NCBI GenBank assembly: GCA_039881145.1
Contig: JAYKKI010000127.1
Location: 1,178,001 to 1,242,000 of the forward strand
Reading direction: 5' to 3'
Length of the DNA: 64,000 nt
Source of the DNA: Druceiella hillmani
Taxonomy: Eukaryota; Arthropoda; Insecta; Lepidoptera; Hepialidae
Shown piece after piece: positions 1 to 12,639 of the stretch. A program made the translations under genes and the position numbers. The notes under the pieces are model-generated. The model did no database searches and was not told where the DNA came from. It saw only the letters and a program-made list of their open reading frames with translations. Position 1 is the stretch's first letter; every line of letters begins with the position of its first letter.

Positions 1-740
1 GGCGAACAAAATCTAGACAAGTAAAAAGAAAATTCAGGTAAAAAAATACCAATATTATTTGAAACTTTTGCGGTGAGGTGGTGATATTTATTTGAAAAAT
101 AGTACAACTATTGCAGATTTTTTATTATTAAAAATACGAGAAGTTAGTTGGAGCTGTTGCTGTAAAATATCGTGTCCAAATATGGTATCTATATTATTAT
201 GAATACTTCACTTTATGTGGCAAATGTGGTTTAAATAGCACATATTTAGTATTGGTTTCAACTTTAAATTGTCGTGTGTTTACAGTTAAATACATATTAT
301 TTTAAATAATGCAGGTATGCAATCCTTATAACGTGAGAATCGTATTTAGCATATTAAATCTTTCTCCGACAAGCCATTCCCGACAGGCTTGCACTGTTTT
401 TTAAATATATTGATATTTTATTTATTTGCTTCAGGAGAACATTATTTGTTAAATTGTATTTCTCTAAACACATATAACTGGATAGTTTTTTACAAAAATG
501 TAATATCACGGTATAATATTTAAAAATAAAACGAAGTTGATTTTTTTTCAAATGTGTGGTATACGTTTGTAATATCACTAAAAGGAATAAAAATGTATTC
601 GATTATGTTAAAAATATAATTACCAATGTAAGGATTTTAAGGAAAAAACAATTTGGAATAAACGGTACCTGATACCAGGAACTTGGGATCGCTGAGCGTT
701 TATCCAATATTATACAAATCTGCATAACTAAATACTTCGT
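1..740. other. AT-rich non-coding stretch, nothing recognised
   Basis: No coding region, RNA gene or repeat structure that I can support. The reading frames present are short and rich in Phe, Ile, Lys, Asn and Tyr, as expected from AT-rich DNA. Confidence 0.6.
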
Positions 741-744
741 ACAT

Positions 745-1010
745 GTGTCGCGGTATTACAATTATCATATCGAACGCCTGGGGTTACAGAGCAAAACGGA
801 AGGTACCGGACCACGTAGAAGAACATCAATGAGATAGATATATCGGGTCAAGACAGCTATGGACGTTCCGCTATAGGAGTGCACCCAGAGAATAGCTGAC
901 AGAGAGGAATGGAGAGACATTCTATGGCGTATCACTCATCTGCAAGGCACTTGACATGGTGATCACGACCACTCTGCCAAGATATTTGACGACTGAGAAG
1001 AAGAGAGTTG
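745..1010 (+). pseudogene. 3' end of a decayed LINE reverse-transcriptase ORF
   Basis: This patch is richer in G+C than its surroundings. Translated forward with interruptions it reads ...RIADREEWRDILWRITH, then HGDHDHSAKIFDD. That resembles the C-terminal tail (Asp-Arg-x-x-Trp-Arg motif) that many insect non-LTR retrotransposon polyproteins carry after the reverse transcriptase. Stops lie within the frame and no polymerase motifs remain, so only the last 80 or so codons are left. The match is from memory of the family and was not searched. The patch could also be the tail of an endonuclease/RT-like host repeat. Confidence 0.45.
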
Positions 1011-2540
1011 GAAAAAAAAACAAGAAGAAAAGAGCGTGTTGGAAAGATGAGCTTTCCAACACCCTTCTTTTTTGAGAGTCCTTTTTTATCATATTTGTTT
1101 ATTGCATAAAGCGTATTAATTTTAGTTCAAACAATATTTTTATTTAACACAAAAACACATGTCTACGAGACTACAATAAATATTACTTAAATATTTGTGT
1201 TATTATTATATTTCCAATACTAAAATTAAGAAAGTTATGTCAAAGCGCGAAAATATTCTAAATCACGTAGAATCATACTTACGACGGGACGGGTCATAAT
1301 GATTAAGTGCATTTTTATGGCATTTATGTGCTTATCAAAAAGTCTTGTGATAGTTTTATATTTGTTTAATACGGCTTTTAAATAATTTCAAACTTTCGCT
1401 GTTACTTACTGTATGTATAAGTTCTTTGTTTTGTATTATGAGAAAAATTGTTTTCTTTTAGCTGGTTATGGAATTTATGTACGTTTATGATTAGTTTTAG
1501 ATTATTAGCAATATGTTTTAGGTCATAATTGCGTAAATAAATAAAACATATTTTTACTATGGATCTTAAAGTAAGTAATGTGTTAAATAGTAATAAATTG
1601 TGTATAAAATTTCTTTCTTACAGAGATAACAGTAATTTCCAAGAGCAACAACGTCATAAATAAAGAAGTACATGTCGTGACTATGTTTTAGGTAAATATA
1701 AATACTACTCAAAAAAGGTAAATTAGTATGGGAGAAATATCTTCATGAAGTATATGTGTAGTCCTCATGCAATAAATTAAGGGCAGATGTTAACGTTCAT
1801 ACGAAAAAAACGTTGAATTATATTTTTAACGAAAGTGAAACCAATCAAAAATATTAATACTTTTGAAAAAGAACTTAATTATATGGAGATAAAATTTGAT
1901 GGTAATAAAAAATATCGGGGATTAGGAACCTCATTTAATGTGAAGTTACTATATTTACGATTGTCATAAGTCATCAATAATATGAGCTTCCTAATTAATA
2001 GTATTATAAATAAGGACTCTTAACTACCAATTTCATAATTAATTAGGGAGTCATTATTTATAATATTAATTATAAACAAGGACTCTTTAATTAATTATGC
2101 AATTGCTTTAGTTATTTGACACAATTATAGGTGGGCAACATGTGTATTATCGTAAATATCTAAAGAACTCTGACATCTAACGAGGATCGTTATAGTTTTT
2201 CTATAAGCTTTGCGAAGGCATCTAACAATTCTTTTTTTATTTAAGTTTCATTAAGTTTCAAAATAAGGGGCGAGGGAGCAACTCTTTGGCATAATTTTCA
2301 ATATCTCTAAAGATATATTACAACGATATCCCTTATATACGAAAATACACCCAAAAAAGTTACCCTATAAATATTCTTGAGTGTTATCGATTGAGATACG
2401 TGCGGAAAAAAAAATATATTTTAAGTGAAAGATGTATGTTATGTACTTCTTCCACAGTAATTTTTCTGAAAAACCACTTGATGCAAAAACTTTAAATAAT
2501 ACAGCTTGAATAAAACAGCAAAGATTTTTGCTAATAGCCC
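1011..2540. other. AT-rich non-coding stretch with a small hairpin cluster
   Basis: No gene is seen. Overlapping inverted repeats occupy 2001-2100: positions 2034-2052 pair with 2081-2099 (core TTAATTAATTATG), and 2001-2020 pair with about 2045-2065 (core TTATAAATAAGGACTC). The two helices cannot form at once. Confidence 0.5.
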
Positions 2541-2568
2541 ACTTGAAGATGTTGTAATACAACGAAAC
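2541..2568 (+). repeat. Fragment of the hammerhead-like foldback repeat
   Basis: This piece contains TTGAAGA, then GTTGT-AAT-ACAAC, then GAAACC. It is the same string as the middle of the foldback elements at 35.8 and 58.5 kb. Only the CUGANGA-stem II-GAAA part is left, and the first base of the conserved box is changed (TTGAAGA for CTGAAGA). No flanking arm or target duplication is visible, so it looks like an old scrap of that family. Confidence 0.5.
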
Positions 2569-5500
2569 CAATATATGAGATATGAGAAAATATGAGAAAA
2601 TTATAAATTAAACTAAAACTTACTATATGTTAAAATCCCACAATTTATTATGAAAGTAGCCCACCACTTAATACAAAAGTCAAAATAAATAAACAAAAGC
2701 AATTAACAATTGTGAGAGAATTAAAAATGCGACCAATGTCGGTTTGAAAAGTGTATTAAGTACGTGTTAAGATATTAACTAATTTCAGATATTTATAATA
2801 GATATGAGATATAACGGAAAAACAGAAAATTATATCTATACAGGAGGTGATTCGAAAAAAAACAAAGAAAAAAATAATGTATATAAAACTATGCCTGGGA
2901 AACCGACTGTTACAAAATTTACTGAACATCAATCAAACTTCTATCAAATCTATATCTTTAGTACCGATATTATAACACTTTTAAATAAATATGAATACTG
3001 AATAAATTATGTTTTTGAGACTTTTTGTAAAATAGAAGAGTTTGAATAATTTTTTTAAAGAAAACTAATTTATGCATATTTTTTTACCTACTCCCGTTTT
3101 GCCAGTTTTAATTTAATTTACAAACGACCAATTTGGTCATAATAGCCAAGTCAGTCAATTTACTTTTTTACTGGATTTACATTGAAAATATTCAGTATTT
3201 CAGCGAAAAAAAAAACATTGTGTCTGAGTTTACTTTAACCAAAGAATTGATAACTTCAAAATAGACACCAGCATTGTTTAGTTAAAAAACTTATCTACTC
3301 TCTTCAAATGGACTTTATGTGGTCTCCATCACACAAACTCACAGAAGTTTTTTAACTTAAAGTATTATTCAAAGACCTAAATTGAACAATACCAGACCAG
3401 ATAAATAAGAAGGTATTGAATCATTGTTCATCCTAGCCCCCATTAATACCGAGATTCACATTAAATTTAGGTTATTTCATTTTATTAACTAATAATTGTA
3501 ATTGCTTTTGTTTTAATGTTATTTAAAACAAAAGCACGTTTTGTCCTAATTTGTATAATAAATAAATTGTACCTATATACGTTCATTTTATAAACAAACT
3601 TCTCGTTATAATTTCCTCTTCCTCATCAAATGAAAATGCGATTTTTAGAGATATCACGGCTTGTTAAGTATAAACCTGATGAAAGACGCTAAATGTCCCT
3701 ATTTTTGGAATTTAAAATTTATTATAAAAATATTAGTAAAGATTTATCTCTATACGATACCGGCAATGCGCTGCGAAGCGCTGCGCCGTCAAACCCATAT
3801 GGCCTATAATCATCACAACATACTACGTCGCCAATTAATGTATACTAATTTAATGGTACTTTGTTTTTAAAAACCCTCTTAGTACCACACAAAACTAGAG
3901 TCGGGTACAAATTTAAGAATACATACTATTTCTATTTATTTTTTTCCGTGTTAACATATTGCTTATTTCAGCTATAATAGGCTTAACAACAACCTAGTTT
4001 TCTTTAAAAACAAAGGACAAGGTGGTTTATAATGTATGAAGTTTATAATATAATAATTTTATATAAATAAATATCATATAAATAAATAATATAATAATTT
4101 CATATAATAATAATTTCAAAATAAATTTCCAAAAATATGTTACACAACATTAAGTTTAGTATTTTTGTAAATAGGAGAGTGGTAATATATATTGATCGTA
4201 TATTTTTCATAGATATTAGAATATAAAACTGAATGCTAGGTAAAAAAAATTAACACCCTTATAACAAGTATTTTTAGAGTCACAAAATGAAAATAACAAT
4301 AGCTTTAAGTTGGGCTGTTTTAAAACTCCAGTAAAATATTGTCAATATTTAATATACAGATATACAATTAAAGTGTTTTATCACCATGTCATATTGTAAG
4401 CTCGTACTCCAAACGGTTTCTACGAAAAACAGCAGCAGCAGGTAAACCAAGTGAGGCGGACGTCAGTCATAATATATAATATATATTTTAAAAGAAAAAG
4501 CGGAAGCTTCCTAACTTCAAAAATAGAAAATGGGACTTTTTGTATACCTTAAAACGGTTCCGTTTTTTTTTCTCTTAAGGTATGAAATACTGAAAACAGG
4601 AAACAATGCATAAAAAATATTTAAATGAACGTAAATTAAGTTCTACATCGGGAGCATTTACAAACTAAATTTATCCTTGCCCCCAACCGAATTAGCCCTT
4701 TTGTTTAAATATTTTTGTGAGAGCAAGACAGCATTTGTTATTCAAACAAGCCTCTCTTGAAAAAAAAATTATTTTAATAAATTTTAAAATGTGGCAAAAA
4801 TTTGGGAGATTTTGAGTTCGAAGTCATAAGTATAAAATATTTAATCACATATGAGGTATTTACTGTTTGTGCTAATAGATTTTTTATTGTCATGGAAAAG
4901 AAATAACATAAAGAGAACTTAATTTAATTTGTTGTCTTGAATTAATAATACTCTAATTATTTTGCAGATATAATTATTACGGCGCAATGAAAAATTCGGT
5001 ACTCGGCCATTCACACCAGTGCCCAATAGGAAAATAACACAATTTACTATCGTTGGGTTCCTATTTTACAATTATTCTATAAAATGGTTTTCGATCTTTA
5101 AGAAAACCGAAGAAACCCGCTATATAAGTTTCCAAATTTTTCCTTATATAGCCGAAAAGATAATTGCAATATTTAAAATCCTAGTATTGTGTAACTTATA
5201 ATCTATCGGTGAATAATATACACAAAAGTTTTCACTGGCGACTGGGAATGTTTATAAAAATGTTAATCATCAAACAATTTTATAATTTGCATCTGAAAAG
5301 AATTCTGGCCCTATTTAAAATTAATAATTACTGGTGTTAATTTACAGTAAATATCAAACATTTTTTCTAGATTGGCTATAAGTAATTATGTCATTTGCTG
5401 TATAAAATAACAATGAGCGATTGAGAAATTGACAGGTTATGCCAATCTAGTTCCTGTTTCAAGAACTGCATTATCTAGAAATTTATAAAGATTCAAATCA

Positions 5501-6320
5501 AATCAAATTATTTTTTGAGAAAGAATCAGAAATTCTAAGTTTACTGATTTGAAATTAGAAGAATTTAGATTAATACCTTAATAAAATGGAAGTTAAATTT
5601 CCTGTTTTCCCTCAACAATCTTTAGATTGAAAGATGCTGCCACTCGTCACGATCAATCCGATAGATATTGCGATAAATATTACATTGTATTAAAATACTT
5701 AAACCAATAGATGTTACCACTCCCTACGATCAAATGAACTTATGGCTAATGATACCGTGCGTATATTTTTAGACAGTTTTTGTTAAATGCTGAATGTGGT
5801 TTTCAATAAAAATGAATTCTTCAGAAACAGTAATCGTGCTTTGCTTAATATCTGTTTTGAGTCATTAAATTTCTAGGCTTTTACAGAAAGTTAGTAAACC
5901 GTTTCCATAATTACAAGGCTTATTAGAGATAGATGGTATCATTTCCATATAAGCCGTTACACAAGACTCCATTGAAAATCCCGATTAAACTATAAGCGAG
6001 GACTTTTATATTTTATTACAACTTTTCGTTATCTTTTATCAGTCATACGTAAAATAAATTGGTCCATAACTAGGTGTTAACCATATCTAGAAACGACACA
6101 AGTTTAAATTTATCTTATTATTATAATGACATAAATTTTTACGTTTATTTTAAATAGTAAGGAATATGACATTCCGTTAGTTCAAAGACCGTGAAATCAT
6201 CAACCAAACTCGTAATAAAATACTATGTATTTCAATACCAAAATGAGACATAATATATAAGATCTTTGTGTCACTGGATCACACTGAATATTATGTCAAT
6301 GACGAACACATGTAATAAAA
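2569..6320. other. AT-rich non-coding stretch, no recognised gene
   Basis: Small frames occur (for example 2804-3001 and 3661-3870) but none has a recognisable motif, and their composition follows the background. A GC-richer snippet at about 3760-3800 has a short internal repeat (GCGCTGCGAAGCGCTGCG). Otherwise I see only A- and T-rich runs. Confidence 0.5.
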
Positions 6321-6324
6321 ACAA

Positions 6325-7450
6325 TTTTGTCAAATATTTTCTTTCGGAAAAATGTCATTTAGTGTGACATGAAAGATGACAAGGTAAAATGGAATAAAAA
6401 AGTAACGCAGTTATGTTTCCCTAGTTGTACAATATACAAAAAGTTTATTAAAACATGATAATAAAGTTTTTGGAATGTCGTTTAGTTCAAGTAGTATTTG
6501 ATTTATATTTAATTTCTTATACCCTTACCAAACAGATAGGAAAGTTTTACCTTCTGTGAATTCTATGCAATTCCGTATACCATAATTATGGCAGTATAAT
6601 TATATATTTTTTTCAAAATTCATCTAATTTTTAACACGTGTTGTTCTTTTATTGTCTTTAGGTCATCATTTTAAGTAAACTTTCAAAACACTAGCCTAAG
6701 TAAATTTAATCAACCAAACTTAACCTATCACTACTTTGTGTATAAAAAATATATCAAACTACTCTTAGAGATAAGTCTTGAAGACTTGGTGGTTTTAAAT
6801 TAGGAATTTTGAATAATGGTCATAGATTTGAGAAAAAGCTTCACGCAGTTCGGGTTTAGGGATTAGGAGGTTATTTTAATTGGATTTTGAAGATAAACTC
6901 AATTTAAATAGGTTTTTAGAACTATGACGTTGTTAGCTTATAGAGACAAGCTTTTTCACATATTTTTATAATTAATGACGCACCCTTGTAAATCAATCCT
7001 TCCAAATTTTAATTTTTAATGTTTCCTACATAATCCTGCATAATTTTCGGATTTATTTTTAGTTTCTCAATGTGCTTTGCAAGCATGTGGCTCCAGTTGA
7101 ACTGCTAGGGGATTTTAAAATTTTTTTACAATCTGTACATTCGACACTTTATCCATTATATTCTTTAAGAAATATTCCCAAATCGAAGATTGTGATGGTT
7201 AAAAAAATAATTAAACAAAAATAAAGTTATTTTAATGTTTTAAAAATATTACATTAATCAATTGCGAGGAACACAGATATCAATTTTTTTAGTTTAATTA
7301 TGGAATAATAGCACAATAGTATATAAAATATTGTAACATTATATTGCACATATGACATTGCCACTAAACTCAAAGCTATAAAGAAAGTTTCCCCTATTCT
7401 AATTTGTTTTATTACTACACTTAAACAAATTTAGCTTCTATAGATATAAT
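6325..7450 (+). repeat. Repeat family A, copy 1 (upstream half of a tandem pair)
   Basis: Positions 6325-6600 match 15,710-15,970 by eye (shared landmark GAAAAATGTCATTTAG). Positions 6680-7450 match 7475-8280. Shared landmarks between the tandem halves include AACTTAACCTATCACTA, CTTGAAGACTTGGTGGTTTT, TTCGACACTTTATCCATTAT and ACTAAACTCAAAGCTATAAA. The offset is about 790-830 bp. Substitutions and small indels are frequent, so the duplication is not recent. No coding capacity is evident. Confidence 0.7.
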
Positions 7451-7474
7451 AAATTTATATCTATTAAACGTTTT

Positions 7475-8280
7475 AAATAAACTTCCAGAATACTAGATTA
7501 AATAAATTTAATCAATCAAACTTAACCTATCACTATTTTGTATATAAAATATGTAACGAACTACCCTTAGAGATGAGCCTTGAAGACTTGGTGGTTTTCA
7601 ATTAAGGATTTGGACTAATGGTCCTAGATTTGAGGAAAAACTTCACATAGTTGGGGGTTTCGAGACAATAATTAGCCATTATTAATTAGAAGCTTCTTTT
7701 AATTGTATTTAGAAGATTAACTCTATTTGAATAGATTTTTTGAAACTATATCGTCGTTAGCTTATAGAGACAAGCATTTTCACATATTTTTGTAATTATT
7801 TATGAACCCCTATAAATCAGTTCATCAGTTCATCAATCATTCCAAAAGTTTGATTTCTAGTCTTTCTTGAGCAAATTTAGCAGTTATTTTTTCCTCAATA
7901 TGTTTTGCATGCATTTTACAATCTTTACATTCGACACTTTATCCATTATATTCTCTTAAGAAGTATTCCTAAATAGATGATTGTGTGCATTAGTTTAAAA
8001 AATCCTTCTATTATCTTTCCTTTTTTGATAGCTTAAAAAATAATTAAACAAAAATGAAGTCATTTGACAGCTTTAACAATATTGCATTGATTATTTTCGA
8101 GAAACAAAAATGTTAATTTTGAATTTAGTTATGGAATAATAGAACAATAGTTTCTTTTTTCGAAACCAATCTTATAATATTTCAACATTATATTGCAACT
8201 AAACTCAAAGCTATAAAGTGTCCTTTATTCCAATTTGTTGTATAAATACACTCAAACAAATTTAACTTATATAGAGAGAA
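7475..8280 (+). repeat. Repeat family A, copy 2 (downstream half of tandem pair)
   Basis: A direct repeat of 6680-7450 in the same order and orientation, ending at the block ACTCAAACAAATTTAACTT. The junction with copy 1 has no recognisable terminal inverted repeats, tail or target duplication. This could be a local tandem duplication or two copies of an unclassified element. Confidence 0.7.
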
Positions 8281-9100
8281 ATTTAATGATTTGTCTGGTT
8301 GGTACTTACAAGACTGGTGTATAAAATAAACGGGTTAATTAGTCCTTTAAGGAAAACTTGTTTAAATGCTCACAGGGTTGTGTGATTCAAAGGAATGATC
8401 GAACATGTAATTCACCGATTTATAACTTAATCATATTACGCAATAAAAAAAATCTGTGACTGGATAAGAGCAGATTGATTTTATCAATGTGAATTGGATG
8501 ACTGACGATTAAGTAATGATTAAAAGTTTCCTTTAATTTATAAAACAATACTCACGTGTAAGTTACTTTGGAGAAACCAAAGAAACTTACCCATATGGCA
8601 TCGCATTTTGCGGGGTTTCACTTGAGTTAGATTATTAAAAGATATGGAACTCTATCCTTTCTTTGAAAGGAGTAATTCTTGCTCAACATTCAACACGTCG
8701 TGCGTGAACTATTCCTCCTTATTAAAAGTAAAATTTAAAATAAAGCAAAACCACAACGTGTATAGTGGTGACTTTTTAGCAGCTTTTAGTGGCATTTTAT
8801 TGTAGCAACACAGAAAAGCTATTTGTGCACCTAAAAGAATTTTAGTTAGTCACGAACTGATAAAACTGCAAAATTTTAAACATAGGCAGGGCATGGTAGC
8901 TCTGAAGGATTTCTTGGGTTTGTAATTATATTAAAAGATTCTTATTTTCTTTAAGTTGGGGAGTTTAAAAAAAAAAATTTAATAATTTTTCAATTACAAT
9001 GACTACATCCGTTGTGGATTTTCAAAAATGTTTAATATCGCTTTTTATTTTTTACTCTTTGGAGGTAAATGGAAGCATTCGTGTGCAACAAAATGTTGCA
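8281..9100. other. Non-coding stretch, nothing recognised
   Basis: No open frame of note and no structured repeat that I can see. A short GC-richer piece around 8580-8620 stands out slightly but shows no motif. Confidence 0.5.
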
Positions 9101-9103
9101 GCG

Positions 9104-9338
9104 TCTCCTGGTCACATAACACCATAACACCTATGTGGAAACCATCGCCGATTAGACCCAAATGTTTTGCAGAAAACCGTATCTAAATCGGTCAAACAGT
9201 TTGGGAGATAAATGGGAACATTCCATTGATGAGTAATCACCGTAACAACTATTTAGGCATTATTGCCAAAGAATCGAAAACATTTTACAAAAAACCGTAT
9301 CTAAATTGGTAAAACAGTTTTGGAGTTAAATAGATGGC
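9104..9338 (+). repeat. Two degenerate ~118-bp tandem units
   Basis: AACCGTATCTAAATCGGT at 9175 recurs as AACCGTATCTAAATTGGT at 9293, followed both times by AAACAGTTT-GGAG-TAAAT. The preceding bases (CCGTAACA/CCATAACA, then ATT-G-CAAA and CATTTT/ATGTTTT) also align. Similar text occurs in the 3' parts of several insect mobile elements, but the family is not identified here. Confidence 0.55.
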
Positions 9339-9535
9339 ACAAATTGATGTCACAAACAAACAACTTCTCACCCTAAACGCATATACCTACTGCGTCCCGT
9401 CGTGGGTGAAAAACTTAATTCAATAAAACAGTTAAAATTTATTTTTGTTTAAATTTGTAAATTACGTAAGAAATAAATTTAGAAACAAATAGGCTTCTGT
9501 TATGACAGTAAACTAAAGAAGGATCACAAAAGTCC

Positions 9536-9703
<168 letters not shown>

Positions 9704-9899
9704 CTTTTAACATATTTGAAAAATAGTGTTTTTATTTATCGGAACATCTCTTTCCAGGAAGTGTTACTATAGATTGTACTCTCTTACAAAATTACTAGAG
9801 TTACAATTATCTCCATCGTCAAACTCAAGGTTGACGTACTAGTTACTTATAGCGCAAATCTGTGGGCTATACAATTATATTATTTTTACCCGTCTCTGC

Positions 9900-10200
9900 A
9901 GAGGAGGGTTTGCGAATTTCACAGGCTATGTATGTATGTGTATAAGTAAGTTTGTTCCCATATTCAAACTAAAGTGCTAAATTGATTTCAACAAATGAAA
10001 TATCCTTAGATTTTTCTTGGTCTAGAAAATGTTCTAGGGTATATAATGCCATTACTTTGACAAGCTATTTATGCATATGTCCGCGTGACTAAGTTTATAC
10101 CCTCGTGCAGACTAAACTACTAAAGTAATTTCAAAAAGTTAGGTATCTATATTCGTCTTAATCCAGAGATGGTATAGGATTTCATACGCTCTGTATGTTA
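9900..10200 (+). repeat. Degenerate ~135-140-bp tandem repeat, about 2-3 units
   Basis: The string GGCTATGTATGTATGTGT at about 9924, followed by AAGT-AGTTT and later AAACTAAAGTGCTAA, recurs at about 10,063 as GCTATTTATGCATATGTC with AAGTTTATACCCTCGTGCAG and AAACTACTAAAGTAA. A third, shorter repeat begins near 10,180 (GCTCTGTATGTTAG). The units are strongly diverged. Confidence 0.4.
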
Positions 10201-10820
10201 GTGCTCTTCAAGAACTTTGGAATATAAAAAATATGAAATTAAACTTGTACGGTGGGTTATCAACACATTGTGCTTCAGATGTTAACTGATAACCTCGTAT
10301 ATTTTGTAGATGGGAAAATAATTGCGTTTAAAATTTTGAACTATTTTTTAAATCTCGATAGATTAGATTCCCTTGTACCTTTTTTCCTTATATTATCTCC
10401 TTAAAAAATGAAATAATTCTTACGAGGCTTAATGCATCGTGAGAATTGTTTTTTGTCATAAAAAATAATTATTCAGAGCGACTTCTTGCATTCCACGTCA
10501 CATCCTTCTCTAGTAGTGTTTTTTGTCACTTTTTTTTGTAAAAGCGTATGATTTGGCATATGATTTGACATACAAATTATTATCAATATGGAAAATTTTA
10601 AGAAAGTTGACGGAACCTTTTTTAAAAATCCATTCTTTTTATTTCAAGTTCTCTAAATTTATCCGTTAAAAAAGAAGTAAAAATCTAAGTCAACTATTGC
10701 TCCATTTGACTTCAGAAAAACAATAATGACATCAAATTATTGAATCTAAAAAGAAAAGTTTTATGCTTAAATATCGCCCGAGGCGTTATTAAAGTTCTTA
10801 AGTAAAACCTTACTAGTGAA
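10201..10820. other. Non-coding stretch, nothing recognised
   Basis: No frame, RNA or repeat that I can support. Confidence 0.5.
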
Positions 10821-10964
10821 GCAACATATTTTGGATTTCCTTTGTAAATTGTAGTGACATATTCCCTTACGTGTCTTAGATTTTCCTTACAAACATGTAA
10901 GGAAAACCTAAGACATAAGGAAATATGTCACAACAATTTGCAAAGAAAACCTAATACATGTTGC
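10821..10964. repeat. Imperfect long hairpin (about 70-bp arms, 4-base loop)
   Basis: Positions 10,821-10,891 are an imperfect inverted copy of 10,896-10,964. The outer ends pair as GCAACAT/ATGTTGC, the middle as GTGACATATTCCCTTA with TAAGGAAATATGTCAC, and the inner end as TTTTCCTTACA/TGTAAGGAAAA around the loop AACA. It may be a foldback MITE, a palindrome born by template switching, or a hairpin RNA precursor. No target duplication is obvious at its borders. Confidence 0.75.
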
Positions 10965-11219
10965 GATATTAAAATGCCACTAAAGCGTTTGTTGAATGCT
11001 TTTATGTACATGTGAGCTAACTAATAGTATTCATCGGCTGCGTTCAAAGGGACTACTTGATTTATGTTTCATGAACAGATTTATTATCCGATATGTTTTC
11101 ACATTGGAATTTATAAATAAACATTTCATAAAATGAATATTTCACATTTCATCTGAGGGTAAATGGATTTCATCTGCCTGGGTAACTTCTGGACCGAATC
11201 TTATCACCATGTATTTGAA

Positions 11220-12048
11220 ATTATCACATTGATTAAAGAATCAAACTGACACAAACATCTTCAGCCACTAGTGAAAACTTTTATTTAATACGGGTCGTAT
11301 TAAAAAAATAAAAAATTTGGTTTCACCGGTGTTAAATTATTACAGCGATATCCTTGTAAATCAGCAGGTTAGGTTTTCTTATCTGTTCATTTCTTGTCAT
11401 ACATTAAAAAGTAATGGATTTATTTCAAAATTATTCTAAAATCTGTCTACATTATTCTTTAAATTGATTTTTAATTAGAACATCCTTACATATTTTCAAA
11501 GGTTGCAAAACGCTAGAATATTATATGCTATTGCATTTAGCGCGTTTGAGAGATAAATCAACTCTATATCCCCTAGCTATAATTCTCTCTATTATTATGT
11601 ATATTAATTGTTATATTAACAAGATATTAAAAACTAATTGTTTTAAATATTCATTCCAACAAAAATGTTGAATATCTCAACAAACCAAACATCTTTGTTT
11701 TCTATGCAGGGCATTTCTTTAACATAGACTGTTTTTGAACATGGACTGAATCAGAGTTTCATTGTTTATAACTATAAAACCAATGTTTAATGTTCTTAAC
11801 CCAGTCAATTCTCGTTTCGTTATTTCTTTAGCCCCGTTTACGTTTCACAGACGAACACTTTGTTTTATTGACAGTTTGAAATGTGTCTTAGCTCTATTTA
11901 GATAAAAATGAGTTTTTGAATTATTTATTGCAAATTTAAAAGGGTTGCATATATTTTATTCTGCAATGGCTCATATTAATGCATATATTTCCTTGGTATT
12001 TTTGATAAATTGCTATAAGGGCCATAAAATAAGTAAATTTATTTAATA
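11220..12048 (+). repeat. Duplicated segment B, copy 1, left part
   Basis: Aligns in order with 43,122-43,975. Shared landmarks are TTAAAGAATCAAA, then TTAGGTTTTCTTATCTGTT, then GCTACGAAACACTAGAAT-like text (GCAAAACGCTAGAAT here), then TTCTATGCA-G-GCATTT and GAATTATTTATTGCAAAT. The similarity continues on the far side of the Helitron at 14,103, which shows that the Helitron interrupts it. No coding capacity is evident in either copy. Confidence 0.75.
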
Positions 12049-12224
12049 CTAGCAGCCCGTCCCGGCTATGCACGGGTGGACATTTATTTTTTAAACATTT
12101 TGGGATAAACGTAGAGTAAATGCAGGACACACCTAAATAATATGTATTTAGTAATAAGGTCTCTCTGGCCCCTTTGGGTACGGGATTTGATGATTGAAAA
12201 ACTGGATTCTAGGTCAACGAAAAG

Positions 12225-12320
12225 CAAAATTTATTACCTAGGTAGACAGACAGAAGAACAGCAAAGTGATCCTATAATGGTTCTGTTTTTCCTTTTTAAA
12301 TACAGAACCCTAACAATAAA
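12225..12320 (-). repeat. Copy of a dispersed 'GTTC(C)GTA...GTCTGTCTG' repeat inside the Helitron
   Basis: On the minus strand this reads GGTTCTGTATTTAAAAAGG, then AACCATTATAGGATCACTTT and CTTCTGTCTGTCTACC. The same order (GTTCCG-A-C, A-rich block, ATAGATC/TAAGATCCTTTT, CTGTCTGCCTGTCTG) is found forward at 53,922-54,030 and, weakly, at 22,608-22,680. This is a common type of insect dispersed repeat, and here it lies within the Helitron 3' half. Confidence 0.45.
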
Positions 12321-12639
12321 GTCGCACTAAAAAAATATTATTTACAAAATAAAATTGGTACCCTTTAATGTCTTCTAGACGAAGGTTTTTGAAACAGAAC
12401 AAAAGACATGGACGGGATATTTTTAAAAACATTTTACTTAAATATTTTTTAATAAAGATGTTTAGAATGATTTATATTTTTTTGTTTTTAGTATTTTATT
12501 TGTTTGTGTTACATTTCTTTATTTACATCTTTTATTTTAAGGCTTTTTAATTTTAAAAGTTTTTTTACTTTTTAATTTTTCATTTTTTACCTTAATGCTT
12601 CATTAGTTAGCACTATGTTAGCAGTAGTATGTGCAGAGG

